Positions 1-13,584 of a stretch of DNA of 56,249 nt are shown here, piece by piece. Both the position numbers and the translations under genes were made by a program. This DNA is from Zoogloeaceae bacterium. GTDB lineage: Bacteria; Pseudomonadota; Gammaproteobacteria; Burkholderiales; Rhodocyclaceae. The notes under the pieces are model-generated. The model had not been told where the DNA came from. It ran no database searches and worked only from the letters and a program-made list of their open reading frames with translations. Position 1 is the stretch's first letter; every line of letters starts with the position of its first letter. The stretch covers positions 1 to 56,249 of the forward strand of contig JACKMC010000017.1 of assembly GCA_024235595.1 (NCBI GenBank), given 5' to 3'.

Positions 1-686
1 GACGACTGGAGCATAGCTTAGGGACCCGCGCGGCGGTCCGCCTAGCGCAAAGGATACGAACACGTCATAGCCAAACAGCGGCGATGCATATATCTGGATG
101 TCGCTTGACAGTGGACGAGGCCTTTGTCGCGCGGGGTCCATACAGGGTCGTCGAAGTGTCAGACCTTCGAGGATTCTGGTCCGCGAGCGCCACGGTGCGC
201 ATTGCCCGCATGTACTTCAGTTTGTCCAACACCCGCCCGCGAGCACCGGTTGGCGATCACGAGCCCGCGCCGCTTGAGGCAAGCGTCGAACAAAACAGCT
301 GCCGTTCGCCCAAGCTGAGCATCGTGCAGCTGATGTCGGCCGGATTGCCGCCACTCAATTTGAGCAAGCTGGCCGGCAGGTCAGGCCGAGGCTCTGTCCG
401 TGAGCTATTTTCGCGGGAGGCCGCTCCCCCCATATACCTGCCACTGGAGCGGGAGAGACTCATCCGGCAGCTTGGGGTCGGATCCGGAAGTAGCCTGAAG
501 TGCCAAGCGGTCACTCGACCAAAATTTCTGGGCTACGACGGCTGACCGTCTCATAGGCCAAGATCTTGCACAAGCAGACGGCAGCACGGGGCCGAGTACA
601 GCGTTTCAGAGGCATTTCAACAACGCTCCGACACCCACGATCATGCCAGTCGTCGCAGAAGGACGACGTCGTTCGGCGAAACGATC

Positions 687-720
687 GCATGCAGGTGCGC
701 GCATCCGCGCACCTGCATGC
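687..720. repeat. Perfect 15-bp inverted repeat, 4-nt loop
   Basis: Arms 687-701 (GCATGCAGGTGCGCG) and 706-720 are exact reverse complements around the loop CATC. No T-run follows on either strand, so it is not a standard intrinsic terminator. It could be a recombination or protein-binding site or part of an old mobile element. It is unrelated to the hairpin repeats at 42898-56245. Confidence 0.7.
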
Positions 721-794
721 CTGTCATGCCCTGCGATCCGAGATTTTTGGGCGGTACCGGGTGTAGGAATTCCGCAGGATTCGGCACGAACACG

Positions 795-933
795 TAAAGT
801 CGAAAACCGAGAAGCTGGAAGCAGTGCCACAACCTCTCGTAACCTATTGAGAAGGCAAGAGAAACCCTCGCGGCCGGCCCGCTCAAGGTTTCGGCGTAGT
901 TTTCGACTTTAATGGCGAGTTTTCGACTTTAAT
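795..933. mobile_element. Possible IS-end remnant with repeated terminal motifs
   Basis: The 16-mer AGTTTTCGACTTTAAT occurs twice in direct orientation at 898-913 and 918-933, exactly 20 bp apart. Its core reappears inverted at 795-807 (TAAAGTCGAAAAC). Several copies of a terminal motif near each end are typical of IS21-family elements, so this may be a leftover end or a miniature derivative. No transposase frame is present between the copies. The assignment is an inference from the repeat layout only. Confidence 0.3.
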
Positions 934-965
934 TGTCAGGAACAACCGGGCCGCTTCTCTACGCC

Positions 966-2795
966 CTATTCCACCGTCACCGATTTCGCGAGGTTCCTCG
1001 GCTTGTCCACATCCGTCCCCTTCACCAGCGCAGCATGGTACGAGAGCAGTTGCAGCGGGATCACGTGCAGCACCGGCGAGAGCATGCCGTAGTGTTCCGG
1101 CATGTGGAGGATGTGCACGCCTTCGCTCTCGGGGATCTCGGAGCCGGCATCGGCGAAGACGTAGAGTTCGCCGCCACGGGCACGGACTTCCTGCAGGTTG
1201 CTCTTGAGTTTTTCAAGCAGCTCGTCGGCCGGGGCGATGGCGATCACGGGCATGTCCTTGTCCACCAGGGCCAGCGGGCCGTGCTTGAGTTCACCCGCGG
1301 CATAGCTCTCGGCGTGGATATAGGAGATTTCCTTGAGCTTGAGCGCCCCCTCCATGGCGATCGGCCAATGGCGGCCGCGGCCGAGGAAGAGTGCGTGCTG
1401 CTTGCCTGAGAATTTCTGTGCCCATTGCTCGATCTGCGGCTCGAGCTCCAGCACCTTGGCGACGGCCACGGGCAGGTGGCGCAGTGCGGTAAGGTAGCGC
1501 GCTTCTTCGGCAGCGGGCAGCCGGCCATGCTGTTTCGCGAGCGCCAGCGTCAGCAGCGCGAGTGCGGCCAACTGGGTGGTAAAGGCCTTGGTGGAGGCGA
1601 CACCGATCTCGGGGCCGGCACGGGTGATGAAGCGCAGCGCGGCTTCGCGCACGATGGCGGATTCTGGCACGTTGCAGATGGCCAGGGTGTTGTCCATGCC
1701 GAGGCTCTTGGCGTGCTTGAGGGCGGCAAGCGTGTCGGCGGTTTCGCCGGATTGCGAGATGACGACGACGAGGGTGTCGGGGTCGGGCACCGATTCACGA
1801 TAGCGGTATTCGCTGGCGATCTCGACGCTGCAGGGGATGCGGGCGATCGACTCGATCCAGTAGCGCGCCACCAGCGCGGAGTGATAGCTGGTACCGCATG
1901 CCAGCACCAGCACGCGGCGGGTCGCGGCGAGGCAGTCGCTTGCACGCGCGCCGAAGATCTGCGGGCTGATCGAGCCGCCGCCGGCGATCATCTCGAGGGT
2001 GTTGGCCAGTGCCTGCGGCTGCTCGAAGATTTCCTTCTGCATGTAGTGGCGGTACTTGCCGAGCTCGACCGCATCGGCCGACAGCGAGGAGACATGCACC
2101 GGGCGTTCGACGGGGCTGCCGTCGGAGAGGACCACCCGGTAGCTGTCGAGCCGCAGTTCGGCGAGATCGCCGTCTTCCAGATAGACGATCCTGCGGGTGA
2201 CCTGCAGCAGCGCAGCGGTGTCGGAGGCGGCGTACATGCCGTCCTCACCGACGCCGAGCAGCAGCGGCGAGCCGCGACGGGCGACGATGGCCCGGAACGG
2301 GTCCGCCTCGGTGACGACGCCGATCGCATAGGCGCCGTGCAACTCGTTGGTGGCGAGGCGCACCGCCTCGAACAGATCCGCGCCGCCCTTGAGCTTTTGC
2401 TGCAGCAGGTGCGCGATGGCTTCGGTGTCGGTTTCGGATTCGAAGACATAGCCCTCGCCCTGCAGCGTGGCCTTGATGCTCTCGAAGTTCTCGATGATGC
2501 CGTTGTGCACCACCGCGAGTCCTGCCGAAACGTGCGGGTGGGCATTGCGCTCGGAGGGCACCCCATGGGTGGCCCAGCGCGTATGGGCGATACCGATGTT
2601 GGCGCTCAGCGCGCGCTTGTCGGCCAGCGCGGCGAGTTCGGCCACCCGACCGGCGGAGCGCAGCCGCACCATTTCGCCATCATGGAGCACGGCCAGCCCG
2701 GCCGAATCATAGCCACGGTATTCGAGCTTGCGCAGCCCCTCGAGAAGAACCGGCACGATATTGCGGGTTGCGATTGCGGTAACGATGCCACACAT
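966..2795 (-). CDS. glmS: Glutamine-fructose-6-phosphate aminotransferase (isomerizing)
   Basis: Makes glucosamine-6-phosphate from fructose-6-phosphate and glutamine, the first committed step to UDP-GlcNAc for peptidoglycan and LPS; cytoplasmic. The 609-residue protein starts MCGIV, so Cys2 becomes the N-terminal nucleophile of the class II glutamine amidotransferase domain (about residues 2-220). The LEYRGYDSAG segment follows. Two SIS sugar-isomerase domains fill the C-terminal part (about 285-600), with the CGTSYHSA and SQSGETADT motifs and a C-terminal KSVTVE end. Length is normal for the family. It lies 49 bp downstream of glmU on the same strand and is probably co-transcribed with it, coupling the first and last steps of the pathway. 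Confidence 0.97.
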   Translation of the reverse strand: MCGIVTAIATRNIVPVLLEGLRKLEYRGYDSAGLAVLHDGEMVRLRSAGRVAELAALADKRALSANIGIAHTRWATHGVPSERNAHPHVSAGLAVVHNGIIENFESIKATLQGEGYVFESETDTEAIAHLLQQKLKGGADLFEAVRLATNELHGAYAIGVVTEADPFRAIVARRGSPLLLGVGEDGMYAASDTAALLQVTRRIVYLEDGDLAELRLDSYRVVLSDGSPVERPVHVSSLSADAVELGKYRHYMQKEIFEQPQALANTLEMIAGGGSISPQIFGARASDCLAATRRVLVLACGTSYHSALVARYWIESIARIPCSVEIASEYRYRESVPDPDTLVVVISQSGETADTLAALKHAKSLGMDNTLAICNVPESAIVREAALRFITRAGPEIGVASTKAFTTQLAALALLTLALAKQHGRLPAAEEARYLTALRHLPVAVAKVLELEPQIEQWAQKFSGKQHALFLGRGRHWPIAMEGALKLKEISYIHAESYAAGELKHGPLALVDKDMPVIAIAPADELLEKLKSNLQEVRARGGELYVFADAGSEIPESEGVHILHMPEHYGMLSPVLHVIPLQLLSYHAALVKGTDVDKPRNLAKSVTVE

Positions 2796-2844
2796 GTAAA
2801 GCCTCGGATCTCAGTGATTCGGTTCCAGGAAAGCTCGCGGCGGT

Positions 2845-4215
2845 TCAGGCTTCGCCGGGCTTGCGCTTGACCGGGCGTTTCCAGCCCGGAATCGTGATCT
2901 GCTTTGCGCGCGACACCGTGAGCTGGCCCGCCGGCGCGTCCTTCGAAAGGGTGGTGCCGGCGCCGAGCGTGGCGCCACGGCCAACGGTCACGGGCGCCAC
3001 GAGCTGCGTATCGGAGCCGATGAAGACGTCGTCTTCGATGGTGGTGCGGAACTTGTTGGCTCCATCGTAGTTGCAGGTGATCGTTCCGGCACCGATGTTC
3101 ACACGTTGACCGACGTCGGCATCGCCCACGTAGGCGAGGTGATTCGCCTTGGAGTGCGATTCGATGCGGCTGTTCTTGACCTCGACGAAGTTGCCCAGAT
3201 GCACGTCGTCGGCCAGCACCGTACCCGGCCGGGTGCGTGCGTAGGGCCCGATCACGCACAGTTCGCCCATCTCGGTGTCTTCGATGTGCGAGAACGGGGC
3301 GATGCGGGTGCCGGCGCCGACACGGGCATTGCGGATCACGCAGTTGGCGCCCACCCGCACCCCGTCGCCGAGCACCACATCACCCTCGAAGACGCAATTG
3401 ACGTCGATCTCGACATCGCGGCCGCATGCCAGGTGGCCGCGCACATCGATGCGCGCCGGATCGAGCAAGGTGACGCCCTCTTCGAGCAGCCGGCGCGCGA
3501 GCATGCCCTGGTGGATGCGCTCGAGCTCGGCGAGCTGGGCCTTGTTGTTCACGCCCAGGGTCTCGGCGAAATGGTCCGGCTGCTCGGTCACCACCTCGAC
3601 CCCGCCTTCCACCGCCATGCCGATGATGTCGGTGAGATAGTACTCGCCCTGGGCATTATCGTTGGTGAGGCGGCCGAGCCAGGCCCGCAATTGTGCCACC
3701 GGCGCGACCAGCACCCCGGTATTGACCTCGCGCACCGCGCGCTCGGCAGGCGTGGCGTCCTTCTCTTCGACGATGCGGATGACCCGGCCGGCATCGTCGC
3801 GAATGACGCGCCCGTAGCCGCTGGGGTCGTCCATGTCGACGGTCAGCAGCGCCAGCCGCTCGCGGCCCGCGGCCTGTTCGAGCCTGCGCAGGGTCGGCAC
3901 CGCGATCAGCGGAACGTCGCCGTACAGCACCAGCGCCATTTCGCCGTCGGCAAGATGGGGCAAGGCCTGCATGACCGCATGGCCGGTACCCAGTTGCGGC
4001 TCCTGGCGGGCCCAGGCGATGTCGGGTGCGTCGAGACGCTCGCGCACCGCTTCGCCACCATGGCCATACACCACGCAGATGCGGCTGGCCTCGAGCGCAC
4101 GCGCGGCCTCGAGCACATGGCCGAGCATCGGCTTGGCGGCAATCGGCTGAAGAACTTTTGGCAGGACCGAGCGCATGCGCTTGCCCTGCCCGGCGGCTAG
4201 GACGACGACTTCCAT
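2845..4215 (-). CDS. glmU: Bifunctional UDP-GlcNAc pyrophosphorylase / GlcN-1-P acetyltransferase
   Basis: Acetylates glucosamine-1-phosphate and then transfers UMP to give UDP-GlcNAc. The start MEVVVLAAGQGKRMRS at 4215 gives 456 residues, the canonical length; longer in-frame extensions to 4404 would run into the divergent gene's promoter region and have no homologous look. The N-terminal half is the nucleotidyltransferase (LAAGQGKRM loop, YGDVPL, GYGRV). The C-terminal half is a left-handed beta-helix of hexapeptide repeats (IGPYARTRPG, HLGNFVEVKNS, NHLAYVGDADVG, NIGAGTITCNYDG). It is the first gene of the glmU-glmS pair and is transcribed divergently from the MaoC-Pta gene. Confidence 0.97.
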   Translation of the reverse strand: MEVVVLAAGQGKRMRSVLPKVLQPIAAKPMLGHVLEAARALEASRICVVYGHGGEAVRERLDAPDIAWARQEPQLGTGHAVMQALPHLADGEMALVLYGDVPLIAVPTLRRLEQAAGRERLALLTVDMDDPSGYGRVIRDDAGRVIRIVEEKDATPAERAVREVNTGVLVAPVAQLRAWLGRLTNDNAQGEYYLTDIIGMAVEGGVEVVTEQPDHFAETLGVNNKAQLAELERIHQGMLARRLLEEGVTLLDPARIDVRGHLACGRDVEIDVNCVFEGDVVLGDGVRVGANCVIRNARVGAGTRIAPFSHIEDTEMGELCVIGPYARTRPGTVLADDVHLGNFVEVKNSRIESHSKANHLAYVGDADVGQRVNIGAGTITCNYDGANKFRTTIEDDVFIGSDTQLVAPVTVGRGATLGAGTTLSKDAPAGQLTVSRAKQITIPGWKRPVKRKPGEA

Positions 4216-4425
4216 CTGGAAACCCGTGGGAATACTGGTAAGTGCGGCGGATTCTAGCATGCCGCCCGGATTGCCCATGCGATGCAGTTGGCACTTTGGC
4301 CAAGCCGCGGCCTGTTCAACGGTAGCTTTTTGTGCATCGCAGACATTTTTTGACTTTTGTCTAAGTTTCTTCAATCCAATGCCGCTAATATGGTTATGTT
4401 GCAACGCAAAATAGAGAGTGAAAAA

Positions 4426-5838
4426 ATGCAGACCCCAGCGCTACAGTTCATAGAAAACAAGACCTTCGACGAGATTCAGGTGGGTGATCACGCACAACTC
4501 GTGCGGACACTGCGCCCGGGCGACATCCACCTCTTTGCCCTGATGTCGGGCGATGTCAATCCGACCCACGTCGATCCCGAGTTCGCCCGCTCCGGCCAGT
4601 TTCGCGAGGTGGTCGGCCACAGCATGTGGGGCAGCACCCTGATCTCCTCGATCCTGGGCACCGAATTCCCCGGCCCCGGCACGGTATACGTGTCGCAGGG
4701 GCTGAATTTCTGGCGCCCCGTAGGCGTCGGCGACACCCTCACCGTCACCGTCACCTGCCGCCAGAAGTTCGAGCACAACCATCACCTGCTGCTCGACTGC
4801 CTGTGCATCAACCAGGACGGCCTCAAGGTGATCGACGGCACCGCCGAGGTCCAGGCGCCCACCGAAAAGATCAAGCGCCCGCGCGTCGATCTTCCCGAAG
4901 CCCACTTCTCCGACCGCGAGTTGCGCTATCGCCACTTGCTGTCGATTGCCGACGGCCTCTCGCCGATTCAGATCGCGGTCGCCCACCCCTGCGATGCGGA
5001 ATCCCTGCGCGGCCCGCTCCAGGCACGCGAGGCGGGCCTCGTCGAGCCGATCCTGGTCGGCCCGGAAGAGCGCATCCGCGCGGTTGCCGAGGAAGAGGGC
5101 CTGGACCTTACCGGCATCCGCATCGTGAATACGATCCACAGCGTGCAGTCGGCGGAGTTTGCAGTGGCGATGGCCCGCAGTCTTGAGGTCGAGGCCTTGA
5201 TGAAGGGCTCGCTGCACACCGACGAGCTGATGAGCGCAGTGGTCTCCAAGGACCACGGTCTGCGTACCGCACGCCGCCTCAGCCACGTGTTCCTTGCCGA
5301 CGTCCCCACCTATCCGCACCCGCTCATGATCACCGATGCGGCCATCAACATCGAGCCCTCGCTCGAGGACAAGATGCACATCATCCAGAACGCCATCGAC
5401 CTGGCACATGTTCTGGGACTCAACGAACCCAAGGTCGCGATCCTCTCTGCGGTCGAGACCGTCACCTCCAAGATCCGCTCGACGATCGATGCAGCGGCGC
5501 TGTGCAAGATGGCCGACCGTGGCCAAATCAAGGGCGGCCTGCTCGATGGCCCGCTGGCCTTCGACAACGCGATCTCGCTCGTCGCGGCCAAGACCAAGGG
5601 CATCCGCTCGGCGGTGGCCGGCAATGCCGACATTCTCGTGGTGCCCGACCTCGAGTCCGGAAACATGGTTGCCAAGCAGCTCGAGTACCTTGCCGACGCG
5701 CTGATGGCCGGCGTGGTCCTCGGTGCCCGCGTGCCGATCGTGCTCACCAGCCGCGCCGATACCGCCGAAACCCGGACCGCCTCGTGTGCCATCGCCCAGG
5801 TCATGGCCCACAAGCGCCGCGAGGAGATCCGCTCATGA
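4426..5838 (+). CDS. Bifunctional enoyl-CoA hydratase / phosphate acetyl- or butyryltransferase
   Basis: A 470-residue fusion. Residues about 10-145 form a MaoC-type hotdog hydratase domain with the catalytic DxNPxH pattern (GDVNPTHVDPEF). Residues about 170-465 form a PTA/PTB phosphate acyltransferase, which exchanges CoA for phosphate on acyl-CoA (DELMSAVV, GLRTARRLSHVF and the C-terminal GARVPIVLTSRAD segment). The start at 4426 was chosen because homologous sequence begins there; an upstream in-frame ATG at 4357 lies in AT-rich DNA. The stop overlaps the ackA start (ATGA), so the pair is translationally coupled. The pair would turn acyl-CoA into acyl-phosphate and then ATP. Whether acetyl-, propionyl- or butyryl-CoA is preferred cannot be told from sequence. 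Confidence 0.93.
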   Translation: MQTPALQFIENKTFDEIQVGDHAQLVRTLRPGDIHLFALMSGDVNPTHVDPEFARSGQFREVVGHSMWGSTLISSILGTEFPGPGTVYVSQGLNFWRPVGVGDTLTVTVTCRQKFEHNHHLLLDCLCINQDGLKVIDGTAEVQAPTEKIKRPRVDLPEAHFSDRELRYRHLLSIADGLSPIQIAVAHPCDAESLRGPLQAREAGLVEPILVGPEERIRAVAEEEGLDLTGIRIVNTIHSVQSAEFAVAMARSLEVEALMKGSLHTDELMSAVVSKDHGLRTARRLSHVFLADVPTYPHPLMITDAAINIEPSLEDKMHIIQNAIDLAHVLGLNEPKVAILSAVETVTSKIRSTIDAAALCKMADRGQIKGGLLDGPLAFDNAISLVAAKTKGIRSAVAGNADILVVPDLESGNMVAKQLEYLADALMAGVVLGARVPIVLTSRADTAETRTASCAIAQVMAHKRREEIRS

Positions 5839-7025
5839 AAGCCATTCTGGTCCTCAATGCGGGCTCCAGCAGCCTCAAGTTCGCGCTCTTCCCGATCAAC
5901 GGAGAGCTGTCCAGCAAGCCTGCGCTGTCCGGCCAGGTCGAAGGCATCGGTGCCGGGCCGCATCTGCTCGCCAAGGATGCCGACGGCAAGCGCTACGATG
6001 AGCGGGTGTCGGTGGTCAATTCGGACGATCAGCAGGCCCAGCACCGCGCCGCGCTGGCGCACCTGTTCGGCTGGCTGCAGGGCCACAACCCCGATCTCGA
6101 GATCGTGGCTGCAGGCCACCGTGTGGTCCACGGCGGCGATCTCTACAGCGCCCCGGTGAAGGTGGACGACGCCATCCTCGCCCAGCTCGACGAGTTCCTG
6201 CCCTTGGCGCCCCTGCACCAGCCTCACAACCTGCGCGCAATCCGCGCGGTTGCCAGCCTGATGCCGAACGTGCCCCAGGTTGCCTGTTTCGACACCGCCT
6301 TCCACCGCAGCCAACCGCCGCTGGCGCAGATGTTCGCGCTGCCGCGCGCGTTGTCGGCCGAAGGCATCAAGCGCTACGGTTTCCACGGCCTCTCCTACGA
6401 GTATGTGAGCCGTCAGTTTCCCGCACTGCTCGGTGACAAGGCGGACGGCCGGGTGATCGTCGCCCACCTCGGCAACGGCTCCTCGATGTGCGCCATCCGC
6501 AATGGCACGAGCGTGGCCTCGTCGATGGGCTTCACCGCCGTGGATGGCCTGGTGATGGGAACCCGCACCGGCAACCTCGACCCCGGCGTGCTGCTCTACC
6601 TGATGGAACAGAAGGGCATGGACGTGAAGGCGCTGACCAACCTGTTGTACAAGCAGTCCGGCCTTCTTGGCGTATCGGGCATCTCGCAGGACATGCGCGA
6701 ACTGCTGGCAAGCGAGGCCCCGGAAGCCCGCGAGGCGGTGGATCTCTACTGTTATCGCGCCGCGCGCGAGGTGGGTTCGCTGGCCGCCGCGGCCGGTGGC
6801 ATCGACGCACTGGTGTTCACCGGCGGGATCGGCGAACACGCGGGTTTCGTGCGCGCGCGTATCGTCGAGCAGTGCGCCTGGCTGGGCGCAACGCTGGACG
6901 CCTCCGCCAACGACCGCCACGAGACCGTGGTCTCTGCGGCCAACAGCAAGGTGAAGGTGCTGGCCGTGCCGACCAACGAGGAATGGATGATCGCCGAACA
7001 CACCATGGAGATCGTGGGGCTGTAG
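5835..7025 (+). CDS. ackA: Acetate kinase
   Basis: Transfers phosphate from acetyl-phosphate to ADP (reversible); 396 residues, normal length. The N-terminal LVLNAGSSSLKF motif, the HRVVHGG segment, KRYGFHGLSYEYV, VIVAHLGNGSSM and the C-terminal FTGGIGEHAGFVR and VPTNEEWMIAEHT motifs are all present. The start ATG at 5835 overlaps the stop of the upstream acyltransferase by 4 nt (ATGA). It is the last gene of a two-gene operon and is followed by short hairpins before the convergent gltBD operon. Confidence 0.96.
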   Translation: MKAILVLNAGSSSLKFALFPINGELSSKPALSGQVEGIGAGPHLLAKDADGKRYDERVSVVNSDDQQAQHRAALAHLFGWLQGHNPDLEIVAAGHRVVHGGDLYSAPVKVDDAILAQLDEFLPLAPLHQPHNLRAIRAVASLMPNVPQVACFDTAFHRSQPPLAQMFALPRALSAEGIKRYGFHGLSYEYVSRQFPALLGDKADGRVIVAHLGNGSSMCAIRNGTSVASSMGFTAVDGLVMGTRTGNLDPGVLLYLMEQKGMDVKALTNLLYKQSGLLGVSGISQDMRELLASEAPEAREAVDLYCYRAAREVGSLAAAAGGIDALVFTGGIGEHAGFVRARIVEQCAWLGATLDASANDRHETVVSAANSKVKVLAVPTNEEWMIAEHTMEIVGL

Positions 7026-7043
7026 AGCGGGCATTCACGCACA

Positions 7044-7060
7044 GGGGAGCGAAGCTCCCC
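7044..7060 (+). terminator. Short GC-rich hairpin behind ackA
   Basis: GGGGAGC (7044-7050), loop GAA, GCTCCCC (7054-7060): a 7-bp perfect stem 18 bp after the ackA stop. There is no T-tract after it, so termination would be weak or factor-assisted. Confidence 0.35.
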
Positions 7061-7167
7061 GTCCCTCCCGATGCCGGCAGGCGCCTCTTCGCGACGGCTA
7101 CCGGCATTTCGTTGAGGGCCGCTAATGCGGGCCTGCGGACGATCGGAGGGAGCGCTTCGTTCGAAAA

Positions 7168-7197
7168 AAGGGGGGCGGTCTTGCGACCGCCCCCCTT
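7168..7197 (-). terminator. Rho-independent terminator of gltBD
   Basis: A 13-bp stem with a TTGC loop (arms 7168-7180 and 7185-7197). Read on the minus strand, the stem is followed by a run of six T (complement of AAAAAA at 7164-7169, partly within the arm). It lies 23 bp downstream of the gltD stop. On the plus strand it may also stop ackA transcripts, but it has no T-run there. Confidence 0.8.
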
Positions 7198-7219
7198 GCA
7201 TTCGCTCGGACGCAGCGTA

Positions 7220-8686
7220 TCAGCGCGGCAGCACGGTGCTTCCCATCAGGAACTGATCGACCTCACGGGCGCACTGACGCCCCTCGCGGATCGCCCACAC
7301 CACCAGCGACTGGCCACGGCGCACGTCACCCGCGGCAAACACCTTGGGCTGGTTGGTCGAGTAGCAGCCCTCACCATCGGTCGTTGCCTTGGCATTGCCG
7401 CGCGGATCCTTCTCGACGCTGAACGCCTCGAGCAGGGAGGCGGCGGGATTGGTGAAGCCCATGGCGAGAAACACGCGCTCGGCGGGGTAGGTCTCTTCGC
7501 TGCCCGGCACCTCGCTCATCTTGCCGTTGACCCACTCCAGGCGCACCGTGGTCAGCGCCTTGAGCTTGCCGTTCTCGCCCACGAACTCCTTGGTGGCAAT
7601 CGCGAACTCGCGCTTGGTGTCGCCTTCGCGGTGCGACGAAGAGGTGCGCAGCTTGATCGGCCAGTACGGCCACACCAGCGGCTTGTCCTCCTCTTCGGGC
7701 GGCTGCGGCATGAGCTCGAACTGGGTCACCGACCTGGCGCCATGGCGATAGCTGGTGCCGACGCAGTCGGAGCCGGTATCGCCGCCGCCGATCACGATCA
7801 CGTTGCAGCCCTTGGCGGAGATGGTGTTGGGTTCGTCGCCAGCCACCTCCTTGTTCTGCGGGATCAGGAACTCGAGCGCGAAATGCACGCCCTCGAGCTG
7901 GCGGCCCGGCACCGGCAGGTCGCGCGGCACTTCCGAACCCGCAGCGAGGATCACCGCATCGAAGTCCTTGATCAGTTGCTCGGGGCTGATGCGCTCGCGG
8001 GCGTAGTTCTTCACGCCACGCGGAACGTCGGTGTTGCCGATATAGATGCCGGCGCGGAACTCCACGCCCTCGGCCGCCATCTGCTCCATGCGCATATCGA
8101 TCAGCGACTTCTCCATCTTGAAGTCGGGAATGCCGTAGCGCAGCAGACCGCCGATGCGGTCGTTCTTTTCGAACACCACGACGGCATGACCGGCGCGGGC
8201 GAGCTGCTGGGCCGCGGCAAGACCCGCCGGGCCGGAGCCGACAATCGCGATCTTCTTGCCGGTTTTCACAGCCGCCACCTCGGGCTTGATCCAGCCTTCG
8301 GACCAGGCCTTGTCGATGATCGCCCGCTCGATGGACTTGATGCCCACCGCGTCGTCATTGATGTTGAGCGTGCAGGCGGCCTCGCAGGGCGCCGGGCAGA
8401 TGCGGCTGGTGAACTCCGGGAAGTTGTTGGTCGAGTGCAGCACTTCGATGGCCTGACGCCACTCGCCGCGGTACACCAGATCGTTCCAGTCCGGAATGAT
8501 GTTGTTGACCGGGCAGCCGTTGTTGCAGAACGGAATGCCGCAGTCCATGCAGCGCGCGCCCTGCACCGCGGCGTCCTCGTCCGACAGCGCGAGAACGAAC
8601 TCCTTGTAGTGCTTGAGTCGCTCTCCGACCGGCACATAGGGCTCCGGGCGGCGCTCAAATTCCTTGAATCCGGTGGGCTTACCCAT
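7220..8686 (-). CDS. gltD: Glutamate synthase (NADPH) small subunit
   Basis: The beta subunit passes electrons from NADPH through FAD and iron-sulfur clusters to GltB for glutamate formation. It has 488 residues starting MGKPTGFKEF. N-terminal cysteine groups for two [4Fe-4S] clusters are visible (CMDCGIPFCNNGCP and CPAPCEAACTL), then the FAD dinucleotide-binding fold (GSGPAGLAAAQQLARAG) and the NADPH fold (GGGDTGSDCVGT). Only 1 nt separates its start from the gltB stop, indicating coupled expression of the two subunits. A strong terminator follows. Confidence 0.97.
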   Translation of the reverse strand: MGKPTGFKEFERRPEPYVPVGERLKHYKEFVLALSDEDAAVQGARCMDCGIPFCNNGCPVNNIIPDWNDLVYRGEWRQAIEVLHSTNNFPEFTSRICPAPCEAACTLNINDDAVGIKSIERAIIDKAWSEGWIKPEVAAVKTGKKIAIVGSGPAGLAAAQQLARAGHAVVVFEKNDRIGGLLRYGIPDFKMEKSLIDMRMEQMAAEGVEFRAGIYIGNTDVPRGVKNYARERISPEQLIKDFDAVILAAGSEVPRDLPVPGRQLEGVHFALEFLIPQNKEVAGDEPNTISAKGCNVIVIGGGDTGSDCVGTSYRHGARSVTQFELMPQPPEEEDKPLVWPYWPIKLRTSSSHREGDTKREFAIATKEFVGENGKLKALTTVRLEWVNGKMSEVPGSEETYPAERVFLAMGFTNPAASLLEAFSVEKDPRGNAKATTDGEGCYSTNQPKVFAAGDVRRGQSLVVWAIREGRQCAREVDQFLMGSTVLPR

Positions 8687-8687
8687 A

Positions 8688-13361
<4,674 letters not shown>

Positions 13362-13445
13362 CCTGTCTTTCCTCGACAACACGTACATGCCGGCAGCACA
13401 GGGCCGCGTCGCCGGCTTATGAGTCGCACGAACCGTGCGGGCGTC

Positions 13446-13479
13446 AAAAAAAGCCGGAGCGCACGAACTCACCGGCTTT
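13446..13479 (-). terminator. Intrinsic terminator after dgt
   Basis: On the minus strand AAAGCCGG (13479 side) pairs with CCGGCTTT, extended by GAG/CTC, and the stem is followed by a run of seven T (complement of the A-run at 13446-13452). It lies about 105 bp beyond the dgt stop and about 85 bp before the gltB start. It therefore separates the aroKB-dgt transcript from gltBD, which needs its own promoter in 13362-13445. Confidence 0.75.
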
Positions 13480-13584
13480 ACATGGCCTTTCCAAGGCTTC
13501 TGTCACTACTGGCGGACGCTTGAATTTACCCCAGCGTGACGTTTCCTTTCAAGTTTTTTTGCGCTGCGGCAAGGAATTGAAACT

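Larger units (their letters stand above)
1..965. other. Gene-poor left end, no convincing gene
   Basis: About 960 bases with no reading frame I can recognise. The longest open frames (for example 84-545 plus, 257-514 minus) lack a ribosome binding site, overlap each other on both strands and resemble no family known to me. The stretch holds a perfect 15-bp palindrome (687-720) and a set of repeated motifs that look like an insertion-sequence end (795-933). The G+C content appears lower and less codon-structured than in the neighbouring glmS gene. It may be decayed mobile DNA. Confidence 0.5.

Noticed and set aside
84..545. Possible 153-residue protein at the left end
   Set aside because: No ribosome binding site, no familiar motif, and overlapping frames on the other strand are equally plausible.
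1425..2870. Long plus-strand frame opposite glmS
   Set aside because: Antisense shadow of a clear gene; His/Asp/Gly-rich composition mirrors the opposite strand codons.
4350..4391. Promoter TTGACT / TAATAT ahead of the MaoC-Pta gene
   Set aside because: The hexamers exist but are about 30 bp apart, too far for a sigma70 promoter; the true promoter cannot be fixed by eye.
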